In this document: piece by piece, positions 6,556 to 14,861 of the stretch | Layout: each line of letters starts with the position of its first letter | How positions within the stretch are numbered: position 1 is the stretch's first letter | From: a virus | DNA length: 31,790 nucleotides | IMG/VR virus record: IMGVR_UViG_3300010885_037048 | Location: 1 to 31,790 of that record | Direction: 5' to 3' (one strand) | The notes under the pieces: model-generated | Database searches by the model: none | Told to the model about the DNA's origin: nothing | The model's input: the letters and a program-made list of their open reading frames with translations, nothing else | Position numbers and translations under genes: made by a program

Positions 6556-7276
6556 TATTTTCTATAACACTTATAATATACTTTAACAATTGACTTCTTG
6601 TAATTTCATTATTTGTAAATTTAAAGGATAAAATACCCTCATTATTACTTTCAGTGGTATTAAAGACATCATAAATTCGTTTAAACCCTGATCTACCATT
6701 AATATCACTTTGCATTGTATCACCAATTAAAAATAACTTACTATTATTACCGAATCTAGTGAGAATAGTAATTAGTTCGTTAAGTTCTAGATTTTGTGCT
6801 TCATCTACAATAACTACAACATCTTTAAATGTTGTACCTCTTAAGAAATTAACAGGTGTAAACTTAATAATTTCACTATTAATTAAATTATTCGTTTCAG
6901 CCATTCCTATAAGTTCATCACATTTTTCCACCATTGGTAAACTCCATGGCTTGAACTTACTTTCTTCATCACCTGGTAAAAATCCTAATTTTTTATTAGC
7001 ACTTTCAACAACACTTCTTATATAAACTATTTCATTTATTTGTTTTTGTTTAAGAAGCATCAAAGAAACGTATGCAGACAAATATGTTTTACTTGAACCT
7101 GCAGGTCCATCAACCATCATTATTTTTGAATTTTCATGCAAACTACTTAAAACAAACTCTTTATGCGGCTCACTTAATTTATATTGTTGATTAATCCTAA
7201 AATTTAATTCAAGATTTGTGTCAATAATTTTTTGTTTTTGTTTTTTACCCTTGTTTTTTGTTAATGTGTTTGACAT
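6545..7276 (-). CDS. phoH: PhoH-like P-loop ATPase
   Basis: A 243-residue PhoH family protein, a P-loop ATPase related to the ATPase domain of superfamily I helicases and very common in marine phages. It shows Walker A GPAGSSKT (57-64) and Walker B VVIVDEAQN (154-162, DEAQ box), plus RSVVESANKKLGFLPG (87-102), typical of PhoH. The first 25 residues are a Lys-rich extension. An ATG at 7282 is also in frame, but it lies only 1 nt from the predicted -10 box, so I prefer 7276. The biological role of phage PhoH is unsettled. It is divergent from queE and convergent with the small gene after queD. Confidence 0.92.
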   Translation of the reverse strand: MSNTLTKNKGKKQKQKIIDTNLELNFRINQQYKLSEPHKEFVLSSLHENSKIMMVDGPAGSSKTYLSAYVSLMLLKQKQINEIVYIRSVVESANKKLGFLPGDEESKFKPWSLPMVEKCDELIGMAETNNLINSEIIKFTPVNFLRGTTFKDVVVIVDEAQNLELNELITILTRFGNNSKLFLIGDTMQSDINGRSGFKRIYDVFNTTESNNEGILSFKFTNNEITRSQLLKYIISVIENIKK

Positions 7277-7283
7277 CCACATA

Positions 7284-7311
7284 TATTTAATTTTTAACTT
7301 GAAAACTCCAA
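7284..7311 (-). promoter_or_regulatory. Sigma70-like promoter of phoH
   Basis: On the minus strand TTGGAG (complement of 7306-7311) and TAAATA (complement of 7284-7289) are 16 nt apart. The -10 ends 7 nt before the ATG at 7276. It overlaps the divergent queE promoter. Confidence 0.4.
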
Positions 7312-7327
7312 GTTTTCATTTTAATAT
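7299..7327 (+). promoter_or_regulatory. Sigma70-like promoter of queE with palindrome
   Basis: TTGAAA (7299-7304) and TAATAT (7322-7327) are 17 nt apart, close to the sigma70 consensus, with 6 nt from the -10 to the ATG at 7334. GAAAACT-CCA-AGTTTTC (7301-7317) is a perfect 7-bp palindrome with a 3-nt centre lying over the spacer, shared by the divergent phoH promoter. It could be an operator that controls both genes. Confidence 0.6.
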
Positions 7328-7333
7328 ATATGC

Positions 7334-8107
7334 ATGAGTGAAATTACTTACGACGAAAATGTCGATACTTTGTTTATTTCTGATGATAAAGTTTTTTACA
7401 CCCTTGAAGGTGAAGGTAGGTATGTAGGTATACCATCAGTATTTATGAGACTTGCAATGTGCAATCTCACTTGTATTGGTTTTAAGTCACCAGATTCACC
7501 TTTCGGTTGTGATTCTTATAGTTCATGGTCGGTAAAAAATAAATACACCTTTAAAGAACTCTATACTGAGTTTTTTGAAAAGACTGGTTACGGTATTAAG
7601 ATTGCCACCGGGAATGCAATATTAAAGGTTACAGGTGGTGAACCATTAATTCAACAAAACCAACTTGTTAAGTTTTTTAAATATTTGAAAGACAAGGAAG
7701 TTATTACTTGGAATAGTAACATTGATTTTGAAACTAATGCAACTATTACACCTTGTAAAGAACTTCTTAATTCACCAGGTATATCTTTCACTACATCACC
7801 TAAATTAGCTTCTAATGGTGATCCTGAAAATAAACGGTATATACCTGAAACACTTAAAGTGCATGTTATACAAGGTTCAGATTTTAAATTTGTTGTTCAA
7901 AATGAAAATGATTTAAAAGAGATTATTGAAAAATATGTAGATATGTTTGATATAACTAAAAATAATGTTTGGTTAATGCCTTGTTGTGGTTCACGTCAGG
8001 AACTGTTTGAACGATCTGCTCAAGTTGCTGAATGGTGTAAACAATATGGGTTTAATTTTAGCCCAAGACTGCAATTGCTTATTTGGGATAAAGCATTAAA
8101 AGTTTGA
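7334..8107 (+). CDS. queE: 7-carboxy-7-deazaguanine synthase (QueE), radical SAM
   Basis: A 257-residue radical SAM enzyme that converts 6-carboxytetrahydropterin into 7-carboxy-7-deazaguanine (CDG). Signs are the early FYTLEGEGRYVG (21-32), the cluster cysteines C43, C47 and C59, TGGEP (100-104), FETNAT and the end motif SPRLQLLIWD. The cysteines form Cx3Cx11C instead of the radical SAM Cx3Cx2C; expanded motifs are known in QueE. The core length is ordinary. The following DUF1796 gene starts inside its stop codon, so the two are co-transcribed. Together with FolE2 and QueD it completes the route from GTP to CDG. Confidence 0.92.
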   Translation: MSEITYDENVDTLFISDDKVFYTLEGEGRYVGIPSVFMRLAMCNLTCIGFKSPDSPFGCDSYSSWSVKNKYTFKELYTEFFEKTGYGIKIATGNAILKVTGGEPLIQQNQLVKFFKYLKDKEVITWNSNIDFETNATITPCKELLNSPGISFTTSPKLASNGDPENKRYIPETLKVHVIQGSDFKFVVQNENDLKEIIEKYVDMFDITKNNVWLMPCCGSRQELFERSAQVAEWCKQYGFNFSPRLQLLIWDKALKV

Positions 8108-8889
8108 TGAAATATTGGCTAAAAAATAATAGTTTTTTAGATACTCAATATGATTACATGGTGAGTATTGGTCACCGTTGTTGTGTAGGGCAAGGATTAC
8201 ATTACATGCGTAAGTCATCCTTTCCTTTTGATTGGCAAATAACTGATATAGATGGTTTAGTACCATTATTTAAAAATGAGCTAAAAGATATATACCCTAA
8301 CGGTCCTGGTGTTACCTGGGTGCATCAAATACATTACCCACCGGAATTTGAAGGAGGACCTGAAGGTAAAGTAGATGTAGAAAAAACTCTTGAAACATAC
8401 AACCGTAGAGCTCAACGGTTAGTTAAACTTCTTAAAGATAATGATAGAAAACTGTTATTTATAAGAAGTAAATACACCTGGTATTGGTATGAAAATAATT
8501 ATTATTTGCAGAAAGATATGCATTCTGTAAATTATGATTTACATCATCTTATAGAATTATCTAAAATATTTAAAAATCAGTATAAAAATGATAAATTTCA
8601 TATTTTATATGTTTATCAGGACACAAGACACTGGGAAAAGTTAAATTTTGTAGATGAAGTATGTTCTTTTGATGATTTTAGTTTACCAATAGATACTGAA
8701 AGTGTTAATTTAGCAGAAAATAAGCTAGTTTATATAGAACAAGACGGTTTTAAACAGCATAATATTACACCGGTTGTAGTATATCCCGGTAAATATAGAT
8801 TAGAAGGTAATAGATATTTAACTGAAATCTTTAAGGATTTAAAATTATCTGATACACAAGATTTTACTTTACCATATGGGTTTGCATAA
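8107..8889 (+). CDS. DUF1796 family (putative papain-like cysteine peptidase)
   Basis: A 260-residue protein. YMVSIGHRCCVGQGLHYMR followed by FPFDWQITDIDGL matches the DUF1796 N-terminal signature as I remember it (S-x-G-x-x-C ... PFDW). The family is annotated as putative papain-like cysteine peptidase, mainly from fold prediction, and its members often sit among glycosyltransferase genes, as here. The Cys pair C28/C29 would hold the nucleophile. The ATG at 8107 overlaps the queE stop (TGATG). True activity is unknown. Confidence 0.75.
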   Translation: MKYWLKNNSFLDTQYDYMVSIGHRCCVGQGLHYMRKSSFPFDWQITDIDGLVPLFKNELKDIYPNGPGVTWVHQIHYPPEFEGGPEGKVDVEKTLETYNRRAQRLVKLLKDNDRKLLFIRSKYTWYWYENNYYLQKDMHSVNYDLHHLIELSKIFKNQYKNDKFHILYVYQDTRHWEKLNFVDEVCSFDDFSLPIDTESVNLAENKLVYIEQDGFKQHNITPVVVYPGKYRLEGNRYLTEIFKDLKLSDTQDFTLPYGFA

Positions 8890-8892
8890 ATA
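8885..8892 (+). promoter_or_regulatory. Late-type promoter box
   Basis: CATAAATA overlapping the stop codon of the DUF1796 gene and ending 5 nt before the ATG at 8898. T4 late boxes lie at about -13 to -6, so transcription would start at the ATG. Confidence 0.45.
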
Positions 8893-8897
8893 TTTAC

Positions 8898-9506
8898 ATG
8901 ACCTTTGAAGGTGTATTTAGAAATTTAATATCTGAAAAGAAGACGAATTTAGTTGCTAATTTACTTCAACGGGGTGATAGTGTTAAGAATATTAATCCTG
9001 ATTGTCAGCATTGTGGCACTGAGGGTAAGGTAGTTAAAACAATAACACATAAAGGTAAAGGTGGTATATCAGGTAAAACAGTTGTTTACAAAATAGAAAA
9101 AGACCCATTACACAAAGGTAAGTATAATGGTAAGAGTATAGAGAAAACAGAAATACAATTAAAAAAAGAACAAGTAGAAGCTAATTTAAAACACCCATCT
9201 ATGAAACATTTCGATCCTAAAGAGTTAGAAAAGGGTATAAAGATCGAAATGGAGCATACTAAAGATAGAAAAACTGCTGAAATTATTGCTAAACAGCATT
9301 TAAGTGAAAAACCTGATTACTATAAACTTCTCAACAAATATGTAGAGAAGACAATACACGATCCAGTAAGACCTGGTATATTGAAGAGGGCAGCTGGGGG
9401 TGGTAAATTAAGTTGTTCGAAAGCTAGAGGTGTTAAATCTAGACAAAAGAATAAAGGTAATAACACAGCTAAAGCAGCACATCGGTACATAAATTACCAT
9501 TGTTAA
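8898..9506 (+). CDS. Basic virion-type protein with capsid-targeting-like leader
   Basis: A 202-residue Lys-rich protein. The leader MTFEGVFRNLISEKK has I-S-E at 11-13, a T4-type prohead protease site, followed by a basic segment. A short C-x-x-C (DCQHCG) lies near residue 35. The C-terminal 45 residues (GILKRAAGGGKLSCSKARG, then KNKGNNTAKAAHRYINYHC) form a conserved small-protein module that I recall from cyanophage genomes, without known function. A central region rich in KxxHPSMKHFDPKELEKG has a DUF5661-like look (H-P-x-M...ExGxxVExEHT), often found in phage virion-associated proteins. A late-type box directly upstream supports late expression. Confidence 0.75.
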   Translation: MTFEGVFRNLISEKKTNLVANLLQRGDSVKNINPDCQHCGTEGKVVKTITHKGKGGISGKTVVYKIEKDPLHKGKYNGKSIEKTEIQLKKEQVEANLKHPSMKHFDPKELEKGIKIEMEHTKDRKTAEIIAKQHLSEKPDYYKLLNKYVEKTIHDPVRPGILKRAAGGGKLSCSKARGVKSRQKNKGNNTAKAAHRYINYHC

Positions 9507-9541
9507 TAGATATTTTCATCTAATAGAATACATAATATTTA

Positions 9542-10540
9542 ATGAAAGTATTCTTTATAGATACTGATCGTACATTTTCTGCTTTAGAAATGACAAAAAG
9601 CGAAAATGGTAGATCAATAAATAGCCCGTATAGTTTTTCACCACGTATTAAGTCTAAAAACGTTGAGTGGGTAAAATTGAGTTATGATACCTATAATTGT
9701 CAATTACATTTCAATGTAATTCCTGATGATATACAAACAGTAATTTGGTCTGATAGGGCTGCTTTATTTTATTTCTCTAATGAAACTACTATTTGGAGTA
9801 GATGGGAACACGATAATAATCCTAAATTGTACGATTTTACTAAACAATTTCCTAATAAACGTAATATCAATATGATTATGGAACCACCTGATGGTTGTGG
9901 TGAAACATATAATTTTCATAAAGGTATACCTGATTACTCTAAAAGATTTGATTTAGTATTGTCACATAATTTAGATTTAGTTAATTCAGTAAGTAAAGCT
10001 AAATGGTACCCATGGGGTACTACATTACTTGACAGTGAAGAACAATTTGTAATATATCCAAAAAGTAAATTAGTTAGTGCTAATTATTCCAATAAAAAAT
10101 GGTGGACAGGTCATAAATTTAGATTTGAAGTATTTGAAGAACTTAAAGTTAATAAGTATTTTAAACATGTAGATATAATAGGACCTTTTAGTTACGCAAA
10201 TTATTTGCCTAAACTTGACACCCTTAAGGATTATTATTTTTCAATACAAATAGAAAATCAAAAAGTAGATGACTTCTTTAGTGATAAAATTATTGATAGT
10301 TTTCTTACCGGTACTATTCCTATATACTGGGGTACAAATAACATTGGTAAATACTTTAACTTAGACGGTATAATTACATTTGATACGAAAGAAGAACTAT
10401 GCCAAATATTAAAGGAAATTACTCCTAGTTATTATAAATCTAAAGAAAAAGCAATATTAGATAATTTCCATGAGGCAAAGAAATATATATCTCCAGATGA
10501 TTGGTTAATAAAAACTTACGGGAGTGATGTACTTATATGA
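9542..10540 (+). CDS. GT10-like fucosyltransferase
   Basis: A 332-residue protein. Residues 231-264 (YYFSIQIENQKVDDFFSDK, then IIDSFLTGTIPIYWG) match the C-terminal donor-binding region of family GT10 alpha-1,3/4-fucosyltransferases, whose pattern is F-x-x-x-x-E-N-x-x-x-x-x-Y-x-T-E-K ... G-x-x-P-x-x-x-G. The expected donor is GDP-fucose or a similar nucleotide sugar. No membrane anchor is seen, so it should be cytosolic. It starts a four-gene overlapping cluster (ATGA junctions) with two paralogous glycosyltransferases. Donor and acceptor are not determinable from sequence. Confidence 0.75.
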   Translation: MKVFFIDTDRTFSALEMTKSENGRSINSPYSFSPRIKSKNVEWVKLSYDTYNCQLHFNVIPDDIQTVIWSDRAALFYFSNETTIWSRWEHDNNPKLYDFTKQFPNKRNINMIMEPPDGCGETYNFHKGIPDYSKRFDLVLSHNLDLVNSVSKAKWYPWGTTLLDSEEQFVIYPKSKLVSANYSNKKWWTGHKFRFEVFEELKVNKYFKHVDIIGPFSYANYLPKLDTLKDYYFSIQIENQKVDDFFSDKIIDSFLTGTIPIYWGTNNIGKYFNLDGIITFDTKEELCQILKEITPSYYKSKEKAILDNFHEAKKYISPDDWLIKTYGSDVLI

Positions 10541-11334
10541 AAATAATTAGTTTTGGTGATACAAACTATATACCATATGTTATTAGCGGATATAGGAACT
10601 TAAAATCGATAAATAAACATCATAATTTTACTATTTACTGTCATGAACGTGAAATGATAGATAAAATTAAACAAATAGAACCATTATGTGATGCACAATA
10701 TTACCCATCACATTATGACACCGTTAATGCAAATAATGAATTTGTAAGTAATGGTTTACTTCAATTTAAAAAAATAAAGTTGCTACAAGACTGTGTAGAT
10801 GAGTATAAAAAGGTTTTTTATTATGATTGCGATGTAATAATATTTGATGATTTTATTAGTGATGTAGAACAAATGTTAAATCATCATAATATAGTTTATA
10901 AATTATATAGACAGCTTAATCGATTTAACACCGATGAAATTACCAGTATAGTAAATAGTGGTACTTTAGGTATTAATAAATCATCAGATAGTGATTTATT
11001 GTTTGAGGTTTTTAATGAAAAATCTAAACAATTTCCATCACCAACTCTTAACATAGAGGAATATATACTTACTTATTTCTATAATAACTATAAAACTAAT
11101 CATTGTTTAATTAGTGATAAATTAAATCTAGTAAATGGTCACGATTGTATTTACTCATATGAAGAAATAAAAGCATTAAACCCTAAATCTTTCCATCCTA
11201 CTTACTCTAAAAAAAGTCACGATATAACTAAAGAAATAGTAGCTGATTCAGTATTTTGGAAAACTATTGATATAAGCAAATTATATACTAAAATAGAACT
11301 TGCTAAAAAATTCAATAAATGGTTATATGAATAG
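10537..11334 (+). CDS. Glycosyltransferase (nucleotide-diphospho-sugar transferase type), copy 1
   Basis: A 265-residue protein with a Rossmann-like start (MKIISFGDTNYIPY) and a D-x-D motif in FYYDCDVIIFDDF, the metal/nucleotide-sugar site of GT-A enzymes such as GT8 or PF03407. INSGTLGINK-type residues follow (VNSGTLGINK). It is clearly paralogous to the gene at 11629: both share SFGD-x-NYIP, RNLK, KIKxIEPxCD, SFHPTY and the KIExAKxxxKWxY ending. Its start overlaps the GT10-like gene by 4 nt. Confidence 0.72.
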   Translation: MKIISFGDTNYIPYVISGYRNLKSINKHHNFTIYCHEREMIDKIKQIEPLCDAQYYPSHYDTVNANNEFVSNGLLQFKKIKLLQDCVDEYKKVFYYDCDVIIFDDFISDVEQMLNHHNIVYKLYRQLNRFNTDEITSIVNSGTLGINKSSDSDLLFEVFNEKSKQFPSPTLNIEEYILTYFYNNYKTNHCLISDKLNLVNGHDCIYSYEEIKALNPKSFHPTYSKKSHDITKEIVADSVFWKTIDISKLYTKIELAKKFNKWLYE

Positions 11335-11632
11335 AGAGTTTATTACTGGAGCACAAAGAGATACTGGGGATAATAAATTAAAAATGAGTTTATTACCTCA
11401 CGATGAACTTAATAGGGTACTTAAACGATATTTAGATGGTGCTGAAAAATATGGGGCTAATAACTGGAAAAAAGGTATGCCTTTATCTGTTTATTATGAT
11501 TCTGCACAAAGACATATGTTTAAATGGTGGAATGGTGACAATGATGAAGACCATGCAGCAGCAGCAGTGTGGAATATATTAGGTGCCATGTGGACTGAAA
11601 AACATCTTAAAGAAACTATGGATGATAGATGA
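11327..11632 (+). CDS. DUF5664-type dATP/dGTP diphosphohydrolase-like protein
   Basis: A 101-residue protein that begins at an ATG overlapping the upstream stop (ATGAATAG). ALxxG-like start TGDNKLKMSLLPHDEL, then AEKYGANNWKKG, SAQRHMFKWWNG and DEDHAAAAVWNIL follow the order of DUF5664 (PF18909, dATP/dGTP diphosphohydrolase N-terminal domain). Such all-alpha enzymes remove pyrophosphate from dNTPs and may shape the nucleotide pool; phage MazZ has a comparable job. The acidic loop between the helices is shorter than in the members I remember. It sits between two paralogous glycosyltransferases. Confidence 0.72.
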   Translation: MNREFITGAQRDTGDNKLKMSLLPHDELNRVLKRYLDGAEKYGANNWKKGMPLSVYYDSAQRHMFKWWNGDNDEDHAAAAVWNILGAMWTEKHLKETMDDR

Positions 11633-12381
11633 AAATATTAACATTTGGTGATTATAACTATATTCCGCATCTAATTAATTGTTATAGAAACTTAAAAGAA
11701 TTTAATAGACATAACGATTTAATTATATTTGGTATAGATCAAAACACAGTAGATAAAATTAAAACAATTGAACCTACATGTGATGTAAGACTTTTTATAT
11801 CTAAAAAATATGATTATACAATTTACACCAATAAGAAATATGTTTATTATTGTATTTTACAGTATATTAAACAGGAAATAATACAAGAATACATTAAAAT
11901 TTATGATAAAATATTCTATTTAGATAGTGATGTAATTACTTTTATTGATTTTTTTAGTATAATTGAAAAAATGTTAGATAAATATGATATAACACTAAAG
12001 TTTTATTTACAAGCAGATAGGTTCAACCATGGTAATTTAAGAAATATAGTAAATTGTGGTACTATAGGGGTAAAGAAAACAGAAAATGTAGATAAATTAT
12101 TTGATTATTTTTTCAATAGAACTACAAACACATTACCATCAGGTAATTTAGATGAATACCACTACACAGATTTTATAGATAATAACAGTATAAACTATGG
12201 TATAATAGATAATTGTATAAATCTCATAAACAATGAAAAACAAAGTTATAAAATTGATGAGATAAAACAATTATCACCCATGTCTTTTCACCCCACATAC
12301 ACAATTAATAAATTTTACCCAGATAGACATTACACTAAGATAGAAGTAGCAAAAGCATTAGGTAAATGGTTTTATGTTTAA
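11629..12381 (+). CDS. Glycosyltransferase (nucleotide-diphospho-sugar transferase type), copy 2
   Basis: A 250-residue paralogue of the product of 10537-11334, with the same SFGD/TFGD-x-NYIP start, a D-x-D in IFYLDSDVITF, VNCGTIGVKK and the shared SFHPTY and KIEVAKALGKWF end. No membrane segment. Its ATG overlaps the DUF5664 stop by 4 nt. The two copies have diverged widely, so they probably use different donors or acceptors. A GT-A fold is the best call; the CAZy family is not certain. Confidence 0.72.
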   Translation: MKILTFGDYNYIPHLINCYRNLKEFNRHNDLIIFGIDQNTVDKIKTIEPTCDVRLFISKKYDYTIYTNKKYVYYCILQYIKQEIIQEYIKIYDKIFYLDSDVITFIDFFSIIEKMLDKYDITLKFYLQADRFNHGNLRNIVNCGTIGVKKTENVDKLFDYFFNRTTNTLPSGNLDEYHYTDFIDNNSINYGIIDNCINLINNEKQSYKIDEIKQLSPMSFHPTYTINKFYPDRHYTKIEVAKALGKWFYV

Positions 12382-12395
12382 AATTACAACATTTA

Positions 12396-12403
12396 TATAA
12401 ATA
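12396..12403 (+). promoter_or_regulatory. Perfect T4-type late promoter box
   Basis: TATAAATA, identical to the T4 late consensus, ends 5 nt before the ATG at 12409. A start site at the usual distance would be at the ATG. Confidence 0.55.
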
Positions 12404-12408
12404 ATATT

Positions 12409-14088
12409 ATGCCAATAGGGTCTAATAATCATAAAATTGCTGATTTATACAGTGGTATTTATCAAAAGAAACAAAAACAGCTTAATGAATCAAATAAACA
12501 GTACACTGTTAAGGAATCACTTAAGTCTGGTTATTATTCTAATACACCATTTAACAAATACTTAACTGATTATGATCAGATGTATAATGGTTATAAGACA
12601 AATGTAATTTTAAGGGAAAGCTATAAGAGGGACGTAGATACAGCTATTTACTTAATGCAGAAAAATCCTGAATTATGTAATGAAATTTTCGGTGCTATTG
12701 GTCAAAAGATAAAGCAAGGTGTTCAAGCAGGTGCACAAGCAGTTCAAGGTAAACTTATACAACCGCTTATAAACATGATTTTAAGCAAGTTACCTAAAGA
12801 TAAACAAGAGCAATTGGCAAAGGCTGCTCAAGGTGGTGAACAGGCATTACAACAATTTATACAAAAAGAAGGTGATCCTAAAGTATCTAACGAGGTAGCT
12901 GCTCAAGGTGCGCCAGTTGCTGAATCGAGAGATTATCAATTAATGCACGCTTATCAGATTTTGTCCGTGCTAACAATGGATAATTCAGGTGTTATTAGTG
13001 AAGATGCTGCGCAAAATAAATTTAAACAATTTCAAAAGACTTTAAATCAAATTGCTAGTGAAATTCAAGACCCTGCAATAAAGCAACAAGCACAGTCTTT
13101 AAACACTTACATTCAACAAAATTATTCAACACGTGGTAAAGCTAAAAGCGCAGCTCCTACAGCGGCTAAAGGTTCAGCACCAACACCACCAGCACCTGCA
13201 GCACCTGCAGCTCAAGGTGGTTCATTAGTCCCTGCAGGTGGTATTATACCCGCAACAGGTCCAGGTGATATTAATGTTACACCTAGTGGTCCACAAACCG
13301 CACCAACTGTTAGTAGTGGATCTGTTGGTTCTGCTGCACCAACTGCAGCAGGTGGTAGTAGCAGTTTAATCGGTAAGATAGGTTCATTTATCAAGAACAA
13401 TCCAAAACTTAGTGCAGCAGCAGCAATTGGTCTTATTGGGGCTATTGGGGCTGCAACTGGTGGTATAGGATTTGTAACACCAATGCTCCTAACAGGTCTT
13501 AAGGGTGCAGGTATTGGTGGTGCAATTGGAGCAGCAAAAGGTGCTTTTGGTGCTAAAGAAGGTGAAAGACTTAAAGGTGCTCTTAAAGGTGGTCTTTCAG
13601 GTGCTGCAACAGGTGGTTTAGCTGGTGCTGCAGGTGGTTTAGCTGGTCAAGCATTAGGTGGTACTGGTGCACCGGTGGATCAGGGTAGTGAAGTAAATCC
13701 AAACGCACAATCACCAGAGAGTTTAGGTACACCTGAAGTAGATCAGGGTAGTGAAGTAAATCCAAACGCAGAATCACCAGAAAGTTTAAATAGTCAACCA
13801 GGTATAGATACAGATCAAATTGAACCAGGTAGTCCAGAAGATCCTAACCAGGGTATGTATACACAACCTGAACAACCTGAACAACCTACACAGCCTGAAC
13901 AACCTACAGCACCAGCTAAACCAGCTACAGCACCAGCTCAACCAGCTGGTAGTGCTAGAGGAGGTGCTGCTGATTTACAGCAAAGGGGTAATGAAGCACA
14001 AGCTCAAAAAGCAGCAGCAAACTTACAACCAGGTGAAGTATTAAAGAAAGATACATTGGGTAGAACATTTAGAGTAAAAGCTAAGTAA
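12409..14088 (+). CDS. Large Ala/Gly/Pro-rich protein with glycine-zipper segment, probable virion protein
   Basis: A 559-residue protein of unknown family. Residues 1-110 are polar and helical (NHKIADLYSGIYQKKQKQ) and contain L-N-E at 25-27. Residues 100-240 are Gln/Ala-rich helices. Pro/Ala linkers surround residues 245-315. Residues 320-425 form a long Gly/Ala glycine-zipper (GLIGAIGAATGGIGF, AGIGGAIGAAKGAF) that could insert in or cross a membrane. After it come two 21-residue repeats with DQGSEVNPNA and a P-E-Q-P repeat tract. Architecture and the perfect late box suggest an ejected or internal virion protein; this is inference. Confidence 0.72.
   Translation: MPIGSNNHKIADLYSGIYQKKQKQLNESNKQYTVKESLKSGYYSNTPFNKYLTDYDQMYNGYKTNVILRESYKRDVDTAIYLMQKNPELCNEIFGAIGQKIKQGVQAGAQAVQGKLIQPLINMILSKLPKDKQEQLAKAAQGGEQALQQFIQKEGDPKVSNEVAAQGAPVAESRDYQLMHAYQILSVLTMDNSGVISEDAAQNKFKQFQKTLNQIASEIQDPAIKQQAQSLNTYIQQNYSTRGKAKSAAPTAAKGSAPTPPAPAAPAAQGGSLVPAGGIIPATGPGDINVTPSGPQTAPTVSSGSVGSAAPTAAGGSSSLIGKIGSFIKNNPKLSAAAAIGLIGAIGAATGGIGFVTPMLLTGLKGAGIGGAIGAAKGAFGAKEGERLKGALKGGLSGAATGGLAGAAGGLAGQALGGTGAPVDQGSEVNPNAQSPESLGTPEVDQGSEVNPNAESPESLNSQPGIDTDQIEPGSPEDPNQGMYTQPEQPEQPTQPEQPTAPAKPATAPAQPAGSARGGAADLQQRGNEAQAQKAAANLQPGEVLKKDTLGRTFRVKAK
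13678..13803 (+). repeat. 63-nt tandem direct repeat inside the glycine-zipper gene
   Basis: Two adjacent units begin GATCAGGGTAGTGAAG at 13678 and 13741, 63 nt apart, so the frame is kept and a 21-residue unit (DQGSEVNPNAxSPESL) is doubled. The second copy diverges towards its end. Confidence 0.8.
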
Positions 14089-14095
14089 TATACAT

Positions 14096-14124
14096 TTGAA
14101 ATACCCGAGGTAGTAATATAAATT
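14096..14124 (+). promoter_or_regulatory. Sigma70-like promoter of the P-loop kinase-like gene
   Basis: TTGAAA (14096-14101) and TAAATT (14119-14124) are 17 nt apart, with 5 nt to the ATG at 14130. The TATAAATT in the same place (14117-14124) could instead act as a late-type box. Confidence 0.45.
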
Positions 14125-14129
14125 TAAGT

Positions 14130-14861
14130 ATGCGTATTGCTATTTCGGGTACCTCCTGTCAAGGTAAGTCAACTTTGATAAAAGATTTTTTAAAGGAATG
14201 GCCTTCCTACCAACGTGAAAAAACTGATTACAGAGATATAATTAAAGAAAAAAATTACCCACATAGCAAACAATGTAATAAGGATGGTCAGTGGGATATT
14301 CTCAATTGTAAGATTGATGAAATTCAAAAATATAATAAAAAAGATAAAGTTATATTTGATAGATCACCGTTGGATGCAATTGTATATTCTCTCTGGTCGG
14401 TAGACAAAAAGGCAAGTGACATAGATGAGGAATTCATTAATAAATGTATTCCGCTTGTTAGAGAAAGTATCAAAAGTTTAGATATTATTTTCTTTACACC
14501 TATAACTAAAGTAGCACCAGTTGAAATTGTTAATGATGGAATGCGTGAATTTGATGAGGAATATATAACTGAAATAGATAATATATTTAAAGCTATTATT
14601 CACACTCACCACATTAAACCTGGTAGCACACCATTTTTACCTTCATATGATTGTCCTGCTATTATTGAAATATTCGGTAATCGTGAGGAACGTATTCAAA
14701 TAATTAAACAGTATCTTGATGCTGAAGGTGATCTTATCGGTAATAATGAAAGTGTTGTGGGATCTGAATATAATGATATGTCTGCACTACTTGAACAAAT
14801 AAAACAAGAGGCAGACAAAGATAAACAAGTAAAAGAGCTTTACCGTAAGTTTAAAATTTAA
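14130..14861 (+). CDS. P-loop NTPase, AAA_28/NadR-like kinase
   Basis: A 243-residue P-loop protein. GTSCQGKST (7-15) is the Walker A motif directly at the N-terminus, and VIFDRSPLDAIVYSLW around residue 75 resembles the D-R-S lid/substrate region of nucleotide and NadR-type kinases (AAA_28). A nucleoside, nucleotide or ribosylnicotinamide substrate is possible; it cannot be chosen from sequence. The C-terminal 45 residues are a charged helical extension not needed for the fold. It is convergent with the fibre-like gene, with stop codons overlapping by 4 nt. Confidence 0.72.
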   Translation: MRIAISGTSCQGKSTLIKDFLKEWPSYQREKTDYRDIIKEKNYPHSKQCNKDGQWDILNCKIDEIQKYNKKDKVIFDRSPLDAIVYSLWSVDKKASDIDEEFINKCIPLVRESIKSLDIIFFTPITKVAPVEIVNDGMREFDEEYITEIDNIFKAIIHTHHIKPGSTPFLPSYDCPAIIEIFGNREERIQIIKQYLDAEGDLIGNNESVVGSEYNDMSALLEQIKQEADKDKQVKELYRKFKI

